Positions 36,200-47,999 of a DNA stretch of 64,000 nucleotides are shown piece by piece. Origin of the DNA: Adiantum capillus-veneris (taxonomy: Eukaryota; Streptophyta; Polypodiopsida; Polypodiales; Pteridaceae); NCBI GenBank assembly GCA_014529385.2, contig CM043959.1, forward strand, positions 246,001 to 310,000, read 5' to 3'. The position numbers and the translations under genes were made by a program. Every line of letters starts with the position of its first letter. Position 1 is the first letter of the stretch. A model generated the notes under the pieces. It was not told the DNA's origin. It did not search any database and saw only the letters and a program-made list of their open reading frames with translations.

Positions 36200-38797
36200 G
36201 TATGTTTTGAGTTTCTTGTGCATGTTAGTGTTTCTTGTTACTGATTTGATACTCTTAATGTTAGATTTTGCTTTATATAGTATTGATTGAGCTTGTATTT
36301 TTTATCTCAAGCATTCAAGGTTTGAATGTAAATAGTAAATTACTTGAGTTTTTGAATGGTGGATCTGTAGACTAAAACTAAAACATTTAATACTCACAAA
36401 GACTTAATTACTTAAGAGCTTGAACTCAATAAGTTTTGGACCTTTTATCAATACCCCCTTGATATGATACATTAGATCGTAGCATGGTTAAATGGTGATG
36501 CTTCATAAATTGAACCTAGCTTAGACAGGTGCTGGAGCCTAAATTTAAACTAACCTTGCTAGAAGGGAGCTTATGTTTGGACTTTGAGAAATAGCATAAG
36601 TAATCAATTAGAGCATAGATTAGACATGTGGTGGTGGCCGGCCTTAGAGACCAAAATCTTAATGAGCTTGGAAAGGTATTTAAGTACTGCAATTTACTTA
36701 GTTTTAGTACTCATTAAATGCATAGCTTGACAAAAGGTGGACCTTACATGGATCCTAATTTCAAGAGGTGTGGTAGACCTTCAAAACAAGCTCATATAGC
36801 TTGGACATGTGGTAGACCTTGCATGAAGACTAGTTTAGACAAGTGTGGTACACCTTGTAACCAACACCCATTTGTTATATTAGCTTGGACAAGTGGTGGA
36901 CCTTGCTTTTATGTTTCAATGGAGCATATTTTGGACAGGTGGTAGACCTTGTTTCTCTCCATGCTTCAATGGAGAGAAACTTTAGCTTGGACAAGTGGTG
37001 GACCTTGTTTTTATGTTTTAAAGGAGCATATTTCGGACAAGTGGTAGACATAGTTTCTCTCCATGGTTCAATGGAACCCACCTTAGACAAGTGAAGTACC
37101 TTGAAACCAAACCCCCATAATACAACCTACTAAATAGGTTGGAAAATTGGTGGGATATGAAACCATCCATGATAGAGCATAGTATAGGTGAAAACGTAGT
37201 GGTCCTTATATCAATTACCCATGCATAGCTTGGACAAGTGGTGGACCTTGATTCTCTCTATGTTTCAATGGATCCTATCTTGGACTAGAGATATATCTTA
37301 CTTAGTTCCATGCTTCAATGGATTGTAGCTTGGATAAGGAGTGGAACTTCAAACAAAACTCCACAGCATAGCATATATTAACAATTCATGGGTTTTATAG
37401 AGATTGTCCTGCCTATTTTGGAGAGTTGGTACACCTTTATTCTCCATTCTTCAATGGATCTGAGGTTGGACAAGCGGAGCTGGAGAAGTGGTCAACCTTA
37501 AAATGAAACCTCCCATGCTACAACCCATCATAGATCGTATATGTAGTGGACCTTGAAACTCTTTTATGTCCCTAGCTTAGAGAAGCATTGCACTCTTGAT
37601 TATCTCCATACATGAAGGCAAGGTTGGACAAGTGGTGGACCTTCAAACCAGAATCTCTATGCAATAATAGGCAAGTGGTGGAGCTTGTTTTCTCCTTGTT
37701 CCAATGGAGCCTAGCTTAGACAAACAATGGAGCTTGCTTCTCTCCATGTTTCAATGGATCCTAGCTTAGAAAAGTGGTGGAGCTTTGCTTCTCTCCATGT
37801 TCCAATGGACCATAGCTTAGACAAGTGGTAGACCTTGAAAAACACCCCTCGTATACAACATATTATGGGGTTTTCATGTTTCAATGGCTCCTAGCTTGGA
37901 CAAATGGTAGAGCTTGCTTCTCTTTATGTTTCAATGGATCCAATCTTAGCCAAGGGGTGGACCTTGAAACAAGAATCCCCCCCCCCCCCCATGTACAACG
38001 TATTATGGGTTTTGAAAGCACTGGGAGAAAATAATAGCTTTGATAAGTGGTGGACCTTGCTTCTCTCCATGCTTCAATGGAGCCGAGGTTGGACACATGT
38101 TGGAGAGAAGATGGTTGCCCATGAAATAAGACCATGCATGCTATAATCAATCATATGTTGTACACATGGTGGACCTTGCAATTGTTTTATATGCCTAACT
38201 TGGACAAGTGGAGGACCCTTGATTACCTCCAGATATCAACAACAAGCCAAGTTTGGACAAGTGTAGTACCACCAAACCAGAATCTATATGCTACAATAGA
38301 GTATAGGTAGGACACGCGATGAACCTTGATATCAAACCATCCATGCTACTAGAGATGATAGGTTTCACATGTGGTGGAACCTTGTATCAATGTTCTATGT
38401 GTAGTTTTTGACTAGTGATAGACCTTGAAACTAATCCCTCTAGGCTACAAGAAAAAAGAGATGGATGAGGAGGCTAGACTACTTTTGTTGCATCAATGCA
38501 TCCCATGTTACCACATATACTATAGGGTTCTTGGATAAGTGTTGGATCTTGTGTCAATGCTCCATGTCTAGCTTGGACAAGTGGTGGACCTTGGTTCTCT
38601 CTATGCTTCAAATGGGCAATAGATTGGAGACACAGTGGCCTTTTTTTTCCAATGATTTTATTTTTTGGAAACCTTGGAGGCACCATGTAAGAGGCACTCT
38701 AAGTCTTCCATACAATGGACCTATTGGACTATAAAATAATGATATCTTTCTTTGATATTGTCATTATTTTATGCATAATATTTTCTTCTTTTTGCAG
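36200..38797 (+). other. Long intron filled with diverged direct-orientation satellite
   Basis: The donor C|GTATGT at 36199/36200 follows M-E-T, and the acceptor TTTTTGCAG ends at 38797. Without splicing a TGA follows eight bases later. Between about 36420 and 38640 the intron holds diverged copies of the TTGGACAAGTGGTGGACC unit in the same orientation as the 12-kb array, plus a 14-C run at 37977-37990. Confidence 0.65.
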
Positions 38798-39354
38798 ACA
38801 CAAAGGAGTTAAGTGATATAAAAACTAGATGTATTTCACACTATGATTGGCATGAAGATCCTTTTGGGACACCAACTTTTCCTATTCCCAAAGATGTAAT
38901 TTTCCATATTAACGGTGTGGATTTTGAAGTGCGACTTTCATGTATTGAAGGAGCTGGTTATGGGCTATTTGTGCATACTACCCTGGAAAGTGGTTTGACT
39001 ATTCTAAACTATGGAGGGCATAAGTATAGATTTCAAGACTGGAAAAAGATATGCAAAATATTTCCAAGAGCTTATAAATATTCTCTTCTAGAGGATCCAA
39101 ACATAGAAGAAGAGGAAGATCAATCATACATTATTGGTTGTGTAGAAGAAGGAAACGTGTCGGGCTATATAAATAGTTCTCACAGTACAAATGTCTGTCC
39201 CAACGTACGCTATACATTTGATCCAAATTTGCCACCTTGGCATAAATGCACCTCTTCACACATCAAGTCAGAAGAATATGGCCATGTATGCATTGAGACT
39301 ATTTGTCAAGTTGAAGCAGGAGAAGAGTTGTTTGCTGACTATAACTTTACTTGA
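38798..39354 (+). CDS. SET-domain terminal exon
   Basis: Joined to the donor at 36199 the first codon is C+AC (His). The frame then stays open for 184 codons to TGA 39352-39354, giving a predicted protein of 1041 residues. SET motifs are in order: G-Y-G-L-F (910-914, the G-x-G strand), G-Y-I-N-S-S...C-P-N-V (979 onward, in place of R-F-I-N-H-S-C-x-P-N) and E-E-L-F-A-D-Y-N-F (Y1038). SET domains transfer methyl groups from S-adenosylmethionine to lysine. The altered N-H-S box means activity cannot be assumed. No zinc-binding pre-SET or post-SET cysteines are visible. No in-frame ATG precedes the SET core, so this exon depends on splicing. Confidence 0.75.
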
Positions 39355-39584
39355 CATTGTAAAGTATTGTACATGGATGGAAATCTCAAGTACATGCATC
39401 ATTTTCATTTTTCATGGATGAAATCTCAAGTGAATATAACATTTGATTATTGTTTAGTTTATGCTCAACGAGAATCTAGAGTGCTCTTATGCTTTGTGTG
39501 TTGTCTAACATATTTGACTACCTTGGCCATAGAATCTTGATTCTACTCTAGATTTGTGATAAATCTTACCAAAATTTAATCAAT

Positions 39585-39870
39585 GTCTAGGTTGGACAAG
39601 TGGTGGGGCTTCAAACATTACTGTCTTAAACAAGTGGAGTTATCTTACTTGAATAAGTGGTGGCCTTTGAATCCAAATCTAAGCCAAATCTCTAATTATT
39701 TTCTTGTAGTCTAGGTTGGACATTTGGTGGACCTTGTATCCATGTTTCCTCAACAAGGGTGGCTTTTAGTTTTCACTTTAAGTACTCATCTTTAATAAAG
39801 TGTAGGATGGAAAATGTTGAGTTAGTAGATTGTATTTTAGACAAGTGGTGTTTGGTGTACGAATGCTGAA
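39585..39870 (+). repeat. Scattered satellite units between the SET and phosphatase exons
   Basis: Several diverged units such as GTTGGACAAGTGGTGGGGCTT and GTTGGACATTTGGTGGACCTT lie in direct orientation. They are older than the main array. Confidence 0.75.
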
Positions 39871-39996
39871 AATGGTTGCAAGGATTCTAACAACGACTTT
39901 ACCTTAAATAAATTTCTTACTAGGAGTTCTACATATAAATATGGTGAATAAAATTCTAGTGGTTTTGAGATACCATTTGTGTGTGTGTTTTCTTAG

Positions 39997-41195
39997 ATTC
40001 ACAAACTGGGATGGATAATGCTCCTATGGTTCAGTCAACAACTATAGAATCCATAGATTCTATGGTTTCTAAAGTGCCCAAGATGGATGATATTTCTATA
40101 CTAGAGTCTAGTGTTGTGCAACTTGAGCAAGCTTCCAATAATGAGAACCAAGAAATCGATGCTTCAAAAATGCAACATACATCAAAAGAGACTGAAAAGT
40201 CCACTCACGAGCTATTGCCAATTGGTACTACGTCATGTAGCGTAGATGTTGAGAAATCCATGCTTACAATTATATTGGATTTAAATGGTCTATTGTTGAA
40301 ACGTTCCCCTCAACCATCCTCACACCACAACTCAGTGCAAATGGATTCAAAAAGATATATTATACTCAGGCCAGGTTGCATCCAATTCTTGAAGACTATT
40401 TTACAAAGGTTTAATGTTGCAATTTGGTCGACAGCTACTAGGAATAATGTGTATCAAATCCTTGCAGCACTAAACAACTTAGCTGAGGATACATTGCCTT
40501 TCTTTGCAATTTGGTCGCAAGATGTTTGCTACACCGCTCAAACTCAAAAATTGTTTAGACCCGACAATCCAAACGTTGAGGCAATGTTCAAGCCTCTAGC
40601 CAAAATTGCCATGGGGTTTGAATGTGATCCACAAAGAACAGTGCTTATTGATGACTCTCCTTACAAGGGATGTATTTCACCAGCAAACAATTGCATTTTT
40701 CCACCACAATTTGATGCTGAGAAGATGGTTGACAATATGCTCTTGGAGGAGCTACTGCCATACTTGATTCAGCTTGATGAGAGAAGGGATGTGCGTGATT
40801 TAATTGCTTCTAATCGTTATGGACAACCTATAGTGACAAATGATAGTGAATACAAACAAATCATGGAGTATTGGAAGCAGAAAAATGATGTTTGGTCAGC
40901 TAAGGTGTTCTTTACAAGAAGAATACCACCTGCAAAAGGTGACAGAGATGAAACTATCATTGAAGATGCAAGTGACACAAGCCACCGCAATGAAATGAGA
41001 AGAGCCCAAATACAAGAGATCTTGGCAAAGGAGCGTACACCCATTGAAAGCATGAAGGCGTCACAATTGACCACTTTAGCTAGGCAATTGGGTTGTAACA
41101 CAAAAGGAGTTTTGAAGGCAACCACAGCAAAGGCTTATATAAATAAGGTGAAAGCTGAGAACAATCTTCTAAGGCTGGATAGAAAGCAACCCTAA
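39997..41195 (+). CDS. FCP1/NIF-like (HAD superfamily) phosphatase exon 1, with SAP-like C-terminus
   Basis: A TTTTCTTAG acceptor precedes 39997, and the frame is open to TAA 41193-41195. Splicing from the donor at 36199 keeps frame (C+AT = His) and would give about 1255 residues. Alternatively ATG 40011 starts a free-standing 394-residue protein. With that ATG as residue 1, HAD motif I is L-D-L-N-G-L-L (D90; the usual second Asp is Asn), motif II W-S-T-A-T, and motif IV L-I-D-D-S-P-Y (D214-D215). FCP1/SCP enzymes remove phosphate from serine in the RNA polymerase II tail. The D-x-N-G variant is also found in plant NIF-like proteins I know of, and its activity is uncertain. Residues 346-378 look like a SAP-type helix-turn-helix (L-T-T-L-A-R-Q-L-G). 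Confidence 0.78.
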
Positions 41196-41289
41196 GGTAC
41201 TAGTGACATGTCATATATTCTTGATACACATGCTTGAACACTCATGTGCATGGTATCTAACAAATCTTTCTTTTTATTCCTTCTTGCAG

Positions 41290-41397
41290 GATCTTACAAA
41301 GGATACTACTAGATGGAGCTCAATCAATAGAGATTTTGATATTTTTGCTCAAAATAATGAAGCAGTCACCTACATTTTTTGTTTATCAATTTCTTGA
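41290..41397 (+). CDS. Possible small 3' exon of the phosphatase transcript
   Basis: TTCTTGCAG ends at 41289, and an open frame of 35 codons runs to TGA 41395-41397. Two donors could reach it. AAG|GTGAAA at 41147/41148 is phase 0 and would replace the last residues of the phosphatase exon. TAAG|GTACTAG at 41196/41197 lies just after the stop and would make this exon untranslated. Its translation (D-L-T-K-D-T-T-R-W) matches no family I recognise. Confidence 0.4.
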   Translation, partial: DLTKDTTRWSSINRDFDIFAQNNEAVTYIFCLSIS

Positions 41398-41547
41398 GAG
41401 ACTTTATTTTAGTTTGTAATCATCAAATGAAATGAAAAGTATCCTTCTTATTAAGATTGTTGATCTTTTTCTTGTTCAAACCTTTCAATTGTGATTTATA
41501 GTTTTGTTAGCATGAGATTGTGCTTTTTTAGTTTGAAAAAAACTGTC

Positions 41548-41630
41548 AAAGATCCAAGTCTTTTTGGCTTTACTTAAGTTATTAATTGTGAAAGATCCAA
41601 GTCTTTTTTCTTTACTTAAGTTATTGATTG
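41548..41630. repeat. Short tandem duplication, 43-bp period
   Basis: AAAGATCCAAGTCTTTTT occurs at 41548 and 41591, each followed by CTTTACTTAAGTTATT. Confidence 0.85.
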
Positions 41631-42119
41631 CCTATGTAATAGTCCTTAAAACAATATCGGATGGCTTTCTTGCTCCCATGTCTCACATTGGTCTTTAGGT
41701 AAGACAAGTGGTGACCTTGAAAGTATGGTCTCATATCTCGATCAAGTGAAGAGACATGAAGCTTAAATATCACTACTATGTATCTAGTGTTAAACTCCAT
41801 CGAGACAAAGACTAGATAGCCAAATTGCAGTCGAGTTTAAGTGAAAAATCCATTTGAGCTAAGGTAAAACTTATAGTGCCTCATTTTTCTAGGATTCTAC
41901 CCCATCAAGGAAGTTATAATCTAGCACAAACCAATTAAGACTCTTTTGGAGCCTAGATAGGACAATTCGTGGAACTTATGAAACTTATTATTGAGTTAGA
42001 GTCTAGTTTAGATAAGCAAAAGATCTTCAAACCAGCACTTGGTCTTACTATTCAATATTCAAAGTCCCTTGAGGCTAACAAATTACATACCCACTTGTAA
42101 CCTAACTAATGAGTAATTA

Positions 42120-42245
42120 TATAGATCTAAGCAAGTATATATAATGAGTCTTCAAACTAATAATCCAAGGGAAGAGAGTAGCAAGGTCCACTACTTGTCC
42201 AAGCTCAGCTCTAGACAACATAGAAAGATGCTAGTTCTACTAATT
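42120..42245 (-). repeat. Satellite array edge sequence, copy 2 (inverted)
   Basis: This is the reverse complement of the edge at 33330-33460. It contains AGATCTAAGCAAGTATATAT, CCAAGGGAAGAGAG, a core GGTCCACTACTTGTCCAAGC and CTCTAGACAACATAG. It marks the start of the inverted array. Confidence 0.85.
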
Positions 42246-45200
42246 GTCTAATTATAGGCATGGAGAAATGATAGAAGGTTGACCACTTGTCCAACCTATC
42301 ATCTCTAGTAAGATGGGAGGTTTGGCCTTAAGATTCACCATGTAACCAACCTATACATCATTGTATTATGAAGAGTAAAAAAGCAAAGCTCCACCACTTG
42401 TCCAAGCTAGTTCTAAAATCCACATGGAGATAAGCAAGCTCCACCATTTGTCGAATCTCTCTTCCATTAAAACATGAAAAAACTCATCTATGTTGTACAG
42501 GGGGACTTTTTTCCAAGGTCCACCACTTGTCCAAGCTAGGATCCCTAGTAGCACGAGTGGTTTGGTCTCAAGATACACCACTTGTACACTCTATGTCATT
42601 ATATTAAGAAGAACTATGTATTAAGGTCCACCACTTGTCCAACCTATAAGGTTATATCTTAAATGGTATCCTTTCTCACCACTTGAAATGCCCATGATAT
42701 GTTTTACACGGGGGTTTCATTCCAAGGTCCACCACTTGTCCAAGCTAACTCTATTCAAACATAGAGAGAAGCAAAGGTCCACCACTTGTCCAAGCTAACT
42801 CTATTCAAACATAGAGAGAAGCAAAGGTTCACCACTTGTCAAAGCTAGGCTCCGTTGAAGTATGGAGAGAAGTAACCTCCATCATTTTTCCAAGATAGGT
42901 GCCATTCAAACATGGAAAGAATCAAGATCTACCATGTCTCCGAGATTCTAGGCTCCATTGAAACACCCTAAAACCATGATATTTTGTACATGGGGTGTTT
43001 ACATTCAAGGTCTACCACTTCTCTAACGTATTATACCTAGTAGCATGAGTGATTTGGTCTTAAGATTCACCACTTATCCACTCTATGTCATTATATTAAG
43101 AATAACTGGGTGTTAAGGTCCACCACTTGTCCAACCTATAAGGGTATATCTTAAATGGTATCCTTCACCACTTGTCAAGGTCCATCACCACTTTTCCAAC
43201 CTATAAGGTTATATCTTGAATGATATTTTTCCTCATCACTTGTAATGTCCATGCTATGTTTTACAAAGGGGTTTTGTTCCAAGACCCACCACTTGTCCAA
43301 GCTAACTCCATTAAAACATAGAGAGAAGCAAAGGTCCACCACTTGTCCAAGATAGGCTCCATTGAAACATGGAGAGAAGGATGATCCACCATTTCTCCAA
43401 GATAGGTTCCATTGAAACATTGAGAGAAGCAATCTCCACCATGTCTCCAAGCTAGGCTCCATTGAAATACCCTAAACCCATAATTTTGTACATGAGGGGT
43501 TTACATTCAAGGTCCACCACTTGTCCAACCTATTATCCCTAGTAGCAAGAGTGGTTTGGTCTCAAGATTCACCACTTGTACACTCTATGTCATTATATTA
43601 AGAAGAAATATGTGTTAAAGTCCACCACTTGTCCAGCCTATAAGGTTATATTTTAAATAGTATCCTTTCTCACCACTTGAAATGCCCATGATATGTTTTA
43701 CATGGGGGTTTCATTCCAAGGTCCACCACTTGTCCAAGCTAACTCTATTAAAACATATAGAGAAAGAAAGGTCCACCACTTGTCCAAGCTAGGCTCATTG
43801 AAACATGGAGAGAAGGAACCTCCACTGTTTCTCCTAGATAGGCTCCATTGAAACATGGAGAGAAATAAGCTCCACCATGTCTCCAAGTTGCTAGGCTCCA
43901 TTGAAATACCCAATACCCATAATTTTTTGTACATGGGGGGTTTACATTCAAGGTTCACCACTTGTCCAACCTATTATCCCTAGTAGGTTTGGTCTCATGA
44001 TTCACCACTTGTCCACTCTATGTCATTATATTAAGAGGAATTAGGTGTTAAGGTCCACCACTTGTCCAACCTATAATGTTATAGCTTGAATGGTATTTTT
44101 TCTCACCACTTGTAATGCCCATGACATGATTTACATGGGGGTTTTGTTCCAAGGTACACCACTTATCCAAGATAAATCTATTGAAACATAGAGAGAAACA
44201 AAGGTCCACCACTTTTCCAAGCTAGGCTGCATTGAAACATGGACCTTAATACCAAATTATTTCTAGTAGCATGAGTGATATTTTGTACATGGGGCGTTTA
44301 CATTCAAGGTCCACCACTTGTCCAACCTATTTCCCTAGTAGGTTTGGTCCCAATTTCACCACTTATCCACTCTATGTCATTATATTAAGAATAATTGGGT
44401 GTTAAGGTCCACCACTTGTCCAACCTATAAGGTTATATATTGAATGGTATTTTTTCTCACCACTTGTAATGCCCATGATATGTTTTACATGGGGTTTTTG
44501 TTCCAAGGTCCACCACTTTTCCAAGATAACTCTATTTAAACATAGAGAGAAACAAAGGTCCACCACTTGTCCAAGCTAGGCTCCATTGAAACATGGAGAG
44601 AATGATGCTGCACCATTTATCCAAGATAGGCTGCATTGAAACATGGAGAGAAGCAAGCTTTACCATGTTTCCAAGCTAGGATCCATTGAAACACTCTAGG
44701 GGGTTTTATTTCAAGGCCCACCACTTGTTTAACCTATTATCCCTAGTAGCATGAGTGGTTTGGTTTCAAGATTCACCACTTGTACACTCTATGTCATTAT
44801 ATTGTGTTAAGGTCCACCACTTGTCCAACCTATAAGGTTATATCTTAAATGGTATCCTTTCTCGCCACTTGAAATGCCCATGATATGTTTTACATGGGAG
44901 TTTCATTCCAAGATCCACCACTTGTCCAAGCTAACCATATTCAAACATAGAGAGAAACAAAGGTCCACGACTTGTCCAAGCTAGGCTCCATTGAAACATG
45001 GAGAGAAGGAACCTCCACCATTTCTCCTAGATAGGCTCCATTAAAACATGGAGAGAAGTAAGTTCCACCATGTCTCCAAGATGCTAGGCTCCATTGAAAT
45101 ACGCAAAACCCATGATATTTTGTACATGGGTGATTTACATTCAAGGTCAACCATTTCTCCAACCTATTATCCCTAGTAGGTTTGGTCTCACAATTCACCA

Positions 45201-46020
45201 CTTTTCCACTATATGTCATTATAATAAGAGGAATTGGGTGCTAAGGTCCACCACTTGTCCAGCCTATAAGGTTATACCTTGAATGGTATTTTTTCTCACC
45301 ACTTGTAATGCCCATGACATGCTTTACATGGGGGTTTTGTTCCAAGGTTCACCACTTGTCCAAGCAAATTCTATTGAAACATAGAGAGAAACAAAGGTCC
45401 ACCACTTTTCCAAGCTAGGCTCCATTGAAACATGGACCTTAATACCAAATTATTCCTAGTAGCATGAGTAATATTTTGTACATGGGGGGTTTGCATTCAA
45501 GGTCCACCACTTGTCCAACGTACTTTTCCTAGTAGGTTTGGTCGCAAGATTCACCACTTGTCCACTCTATGTCATTATATTAATAATAATTGGGTGTTAA
45601 GGTCCACCACTTTTCCAACCTATAAGGTTATATATTGAATGGTATTTTTTCTCACCACTTGTAATGTCCATGATATGTTTTACATGGGGATTTTGTTCCA
45701 AGGTCCACCACTTGTCCAAGCTAAATCTGTTCAAACATAGAGAGAAACAAACATGCACCACTTGTCCAAGGTAGGCTCCATTGAAACATGGAGAGAATGA
45801 TGCTCCACCATTTATCCAAGATAGACTCCATTGAAACATGGAGAGAAGTAAGCTCCACCATGTTTCCAAGATGCTAGAGTCCATTGAAATACCCAAAACC
45901 CCTGATACTTTGTACATGGGGGGTTTACATTCAAGGTCCACCACTTGTCCAACCTATTATCCCTAGTAGCATGAGTGGCTTGGTCTCAGGATTCACCACT
46001 TGTCCACTCTATATCATTAT
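42246..46020 (-). repeat. Inverted satellite array (42.2-46.0 kb)
   Basis: The core now reads GGTCCACCACTTGTCCAAGC on the plus strand, the reverse complement of the 21.4-33.4 kb unit. The same seven-variant order is seen backwards, including GGTTTGGTCTCAAGATTCAC and CTCTATGTCATTATATTAAG. Units are more diverged than in the 12-kb array. It fills most of the space between the two phosphatase exons. Confidence 0.93.
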
Positions 46021-46374
46021 ATTAAGAAAAATTGGGTTTCCATATCTAAATGGATCTTTGCTTGGATAAGTGGTAGACCTTGAGACCTAAATACCCATTC
46101 TACACTAGAGCATTGGTTAAGCCTTATACACTTCAAGCATACCTTTAACAACAAGTAGTAGTTATTAGTTGACTTAAGTCTAGTTGAACTCCATGGTATT
46201 GAGACTAAGAGAGAGTGTAGCATAAAAAAGAGTCAGGATTTTAATTTGACTTTCTTTCTATTAATGAGTAGATCATAGATGGATTTTGGTATCTAATAAA
46301 ACCTTAGGGTAGACAATGTAAAAATCATGTCTATTGTTGTGTTTGCATTAAGTGTTCTTGTTCTTTAATTTCAG

Positions 46375-47150
46375 AACCATTACAGAAAAATGGATTGGCT
46401 ATATGCTGGCATAAATTGAAGAAAACTATTGAATTACCCATCCAACCTCCTCCAAGACCTTGTCCAAGGAATGAATCACCTCCTTATCACCTACCACTTG
46501 CTTTCAAGGACATCAAAAGAGTACTTATCTTGGATCTAGAGGGGTTACTTCTCAAGACAGTTGAAATGAAACATGGAGATTCTATGCCATCTTGGGCTCA
46601 ACACATGCGACTTGTGGAGGACAAAGATGAAGTTTATCATGTGGTGCGACCAGACGCACAAAGTTTTTTGGATTTTTGTGCTGAATACTTTGAGCTATGG
46701 ATATGGAGTTGCTATAACTTAACAAGGGTGCAACGCATCACACAAAAGTGTTTTCCTGAGCAGTATACCAAGTTCAAGGTGTTTATGAGTAACAAAAATT
46801 GCCAAAATCCAAATATCATGTTAGGATTTACAAGGGTTTATCACAAAAATCTGAGTGATATTTGGAAGATATTTGAGGATTTGGATGCAAACAATACCTT
46901 AATTTTTGATGACACTCCATATAGGGTGATGTGGAACATGCCAGGGACATATCTTATATTTCCAAAGATGTGGAGGCAAACTTCCGAGCAACTTCAAAAC
47001 TTCTTGCAGAGAACCATAATTCCATGGTTGGTAGGATGGTTGTATGCAAGAGATAAGAGAGTCTATACATATAACACAATTGTAAATCAGTATAGTGATT
47101 CTGAGACAAATTATGTCCTTGGTGTGTACTTGTCAACACGAAAGCATTGA
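46375..47150 (+). CDS. FCP1/NIF-like (HAD superfamily) phosphatase exon 2, no start codon of its own
   Basis: A TTTAATTTCAG acceptor ends at 46374. The frame is open from the first base to TGA 47148-47150, and AATAAA overlaps the stop (47150-47155). Numbering from Pro at 46377, HAD motif I is L-D-L-E-G-L-L (D53, second Asp replaced by Glu), motif II W-I-W-S-C, and motif IV I-F-D-D-T-P-Y (D178-D179). The first in-frame ATG lies after motif I, so translation must start in an upstream exon. The exon needs one base to complete its first codon, matching the donor at 36199 (C+AA = Gln). It is distinct in sequence from the exon at 39997, so they are not a recent duplicate. Ser/Thr phosphatase activity is uncertain given the motif I change. 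Confidence 0.75.
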
Positions 47151-47268
47151 ATAAATATGGCTATAAGATGCTTTTTTTATTCTAGTGTGTATCTTTCAAC
47201 ATTTGTATAATTTGATATAGTCTTTTTTTTTTTTATAAAAGGTGTGTCAATTTTATGAACACTTGAAT

Positions 47269-47372
47269 GGAGTGCACCCTACTCTAAGGGGACTTCAATG
47301 TACTATTGGAGTGCATCCTATTGTAAGGGGACTCTGATGTATTGCTAGAGTGCACCCAAATTTTTGGGGACT
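47269..47372. repeat. Three-copy 39-bp degenerate repeat after the last exon
   Basis: GGAGTGCACCCTA-type words begin at 47269, 47308 and 47347, each followed by a GGGGACT segment. Confidence 0.8.
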
Positions 47373-47780
47373 CATTTTTTATTTGATTGGGGCCTATGTT
47401 GGGTCATATAGTAAAAGAAATTCATTTTTTGTCAATTCATATCGAGGTTGCATTTATTTGGAACTATGAAAGAATTGATGTTTGATGTCAAAATAAAACT
47501 TGTAAGTGTGGATCAGAGAATTCATGGACTTTAAATATGTGAGAGGGATCTTTTTCTTGGGCACAAATGTTTGCTTCAAGAATTTTGTCATTACATACTT
47601 TATGTGAAAGAGTTTTAGAACCTAAAAGACTTTGAAAACAAAACTATGGAATCTAAGTGCATGTATTCTTGAATGGCTTGAAAGTTGATGTATACATGCA
47701 TGTCGCCTTGATGAAGATTTAGATCTGACAAGATGGAAAGATATAATTCTTGGACGTTACCTTTGTCAATTTGGTAATAA

Positions 47781-47910
47781 CATATTTAACTTTCTTTTAA
47801 TATGGGTGGAAAATATATTATTATGTGCATTTGGAAAATATATTATTATGTGCATATTTAACTTTCTTTTAATATGGGTGGAAAATATATTATTATGTGC
47901 ATTTGGAACC
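47781..47910. repeat. Tandem duplication, 72-bp period
   Basis: CATATTTAACTTTCTTTTAA occurs at 47781 and 47853, followed in both by GGGTGGAAAATATATTATTA. Confidence 0.95.
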
Positions 47911-47999
47911 TAATTGCTTGACCTTCAAACCAAGATTCCTATGTTATTTTTTCATATACTTTTTTATACTGAATTAAGATTGTGGATGCAAGGTCCACC

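Noticed and set aside
36063-36290. Alternative plus-strand frame at the end of exon B
   Set aside because: It is out of frame with the conserved coding sequence, and its second half is intron.
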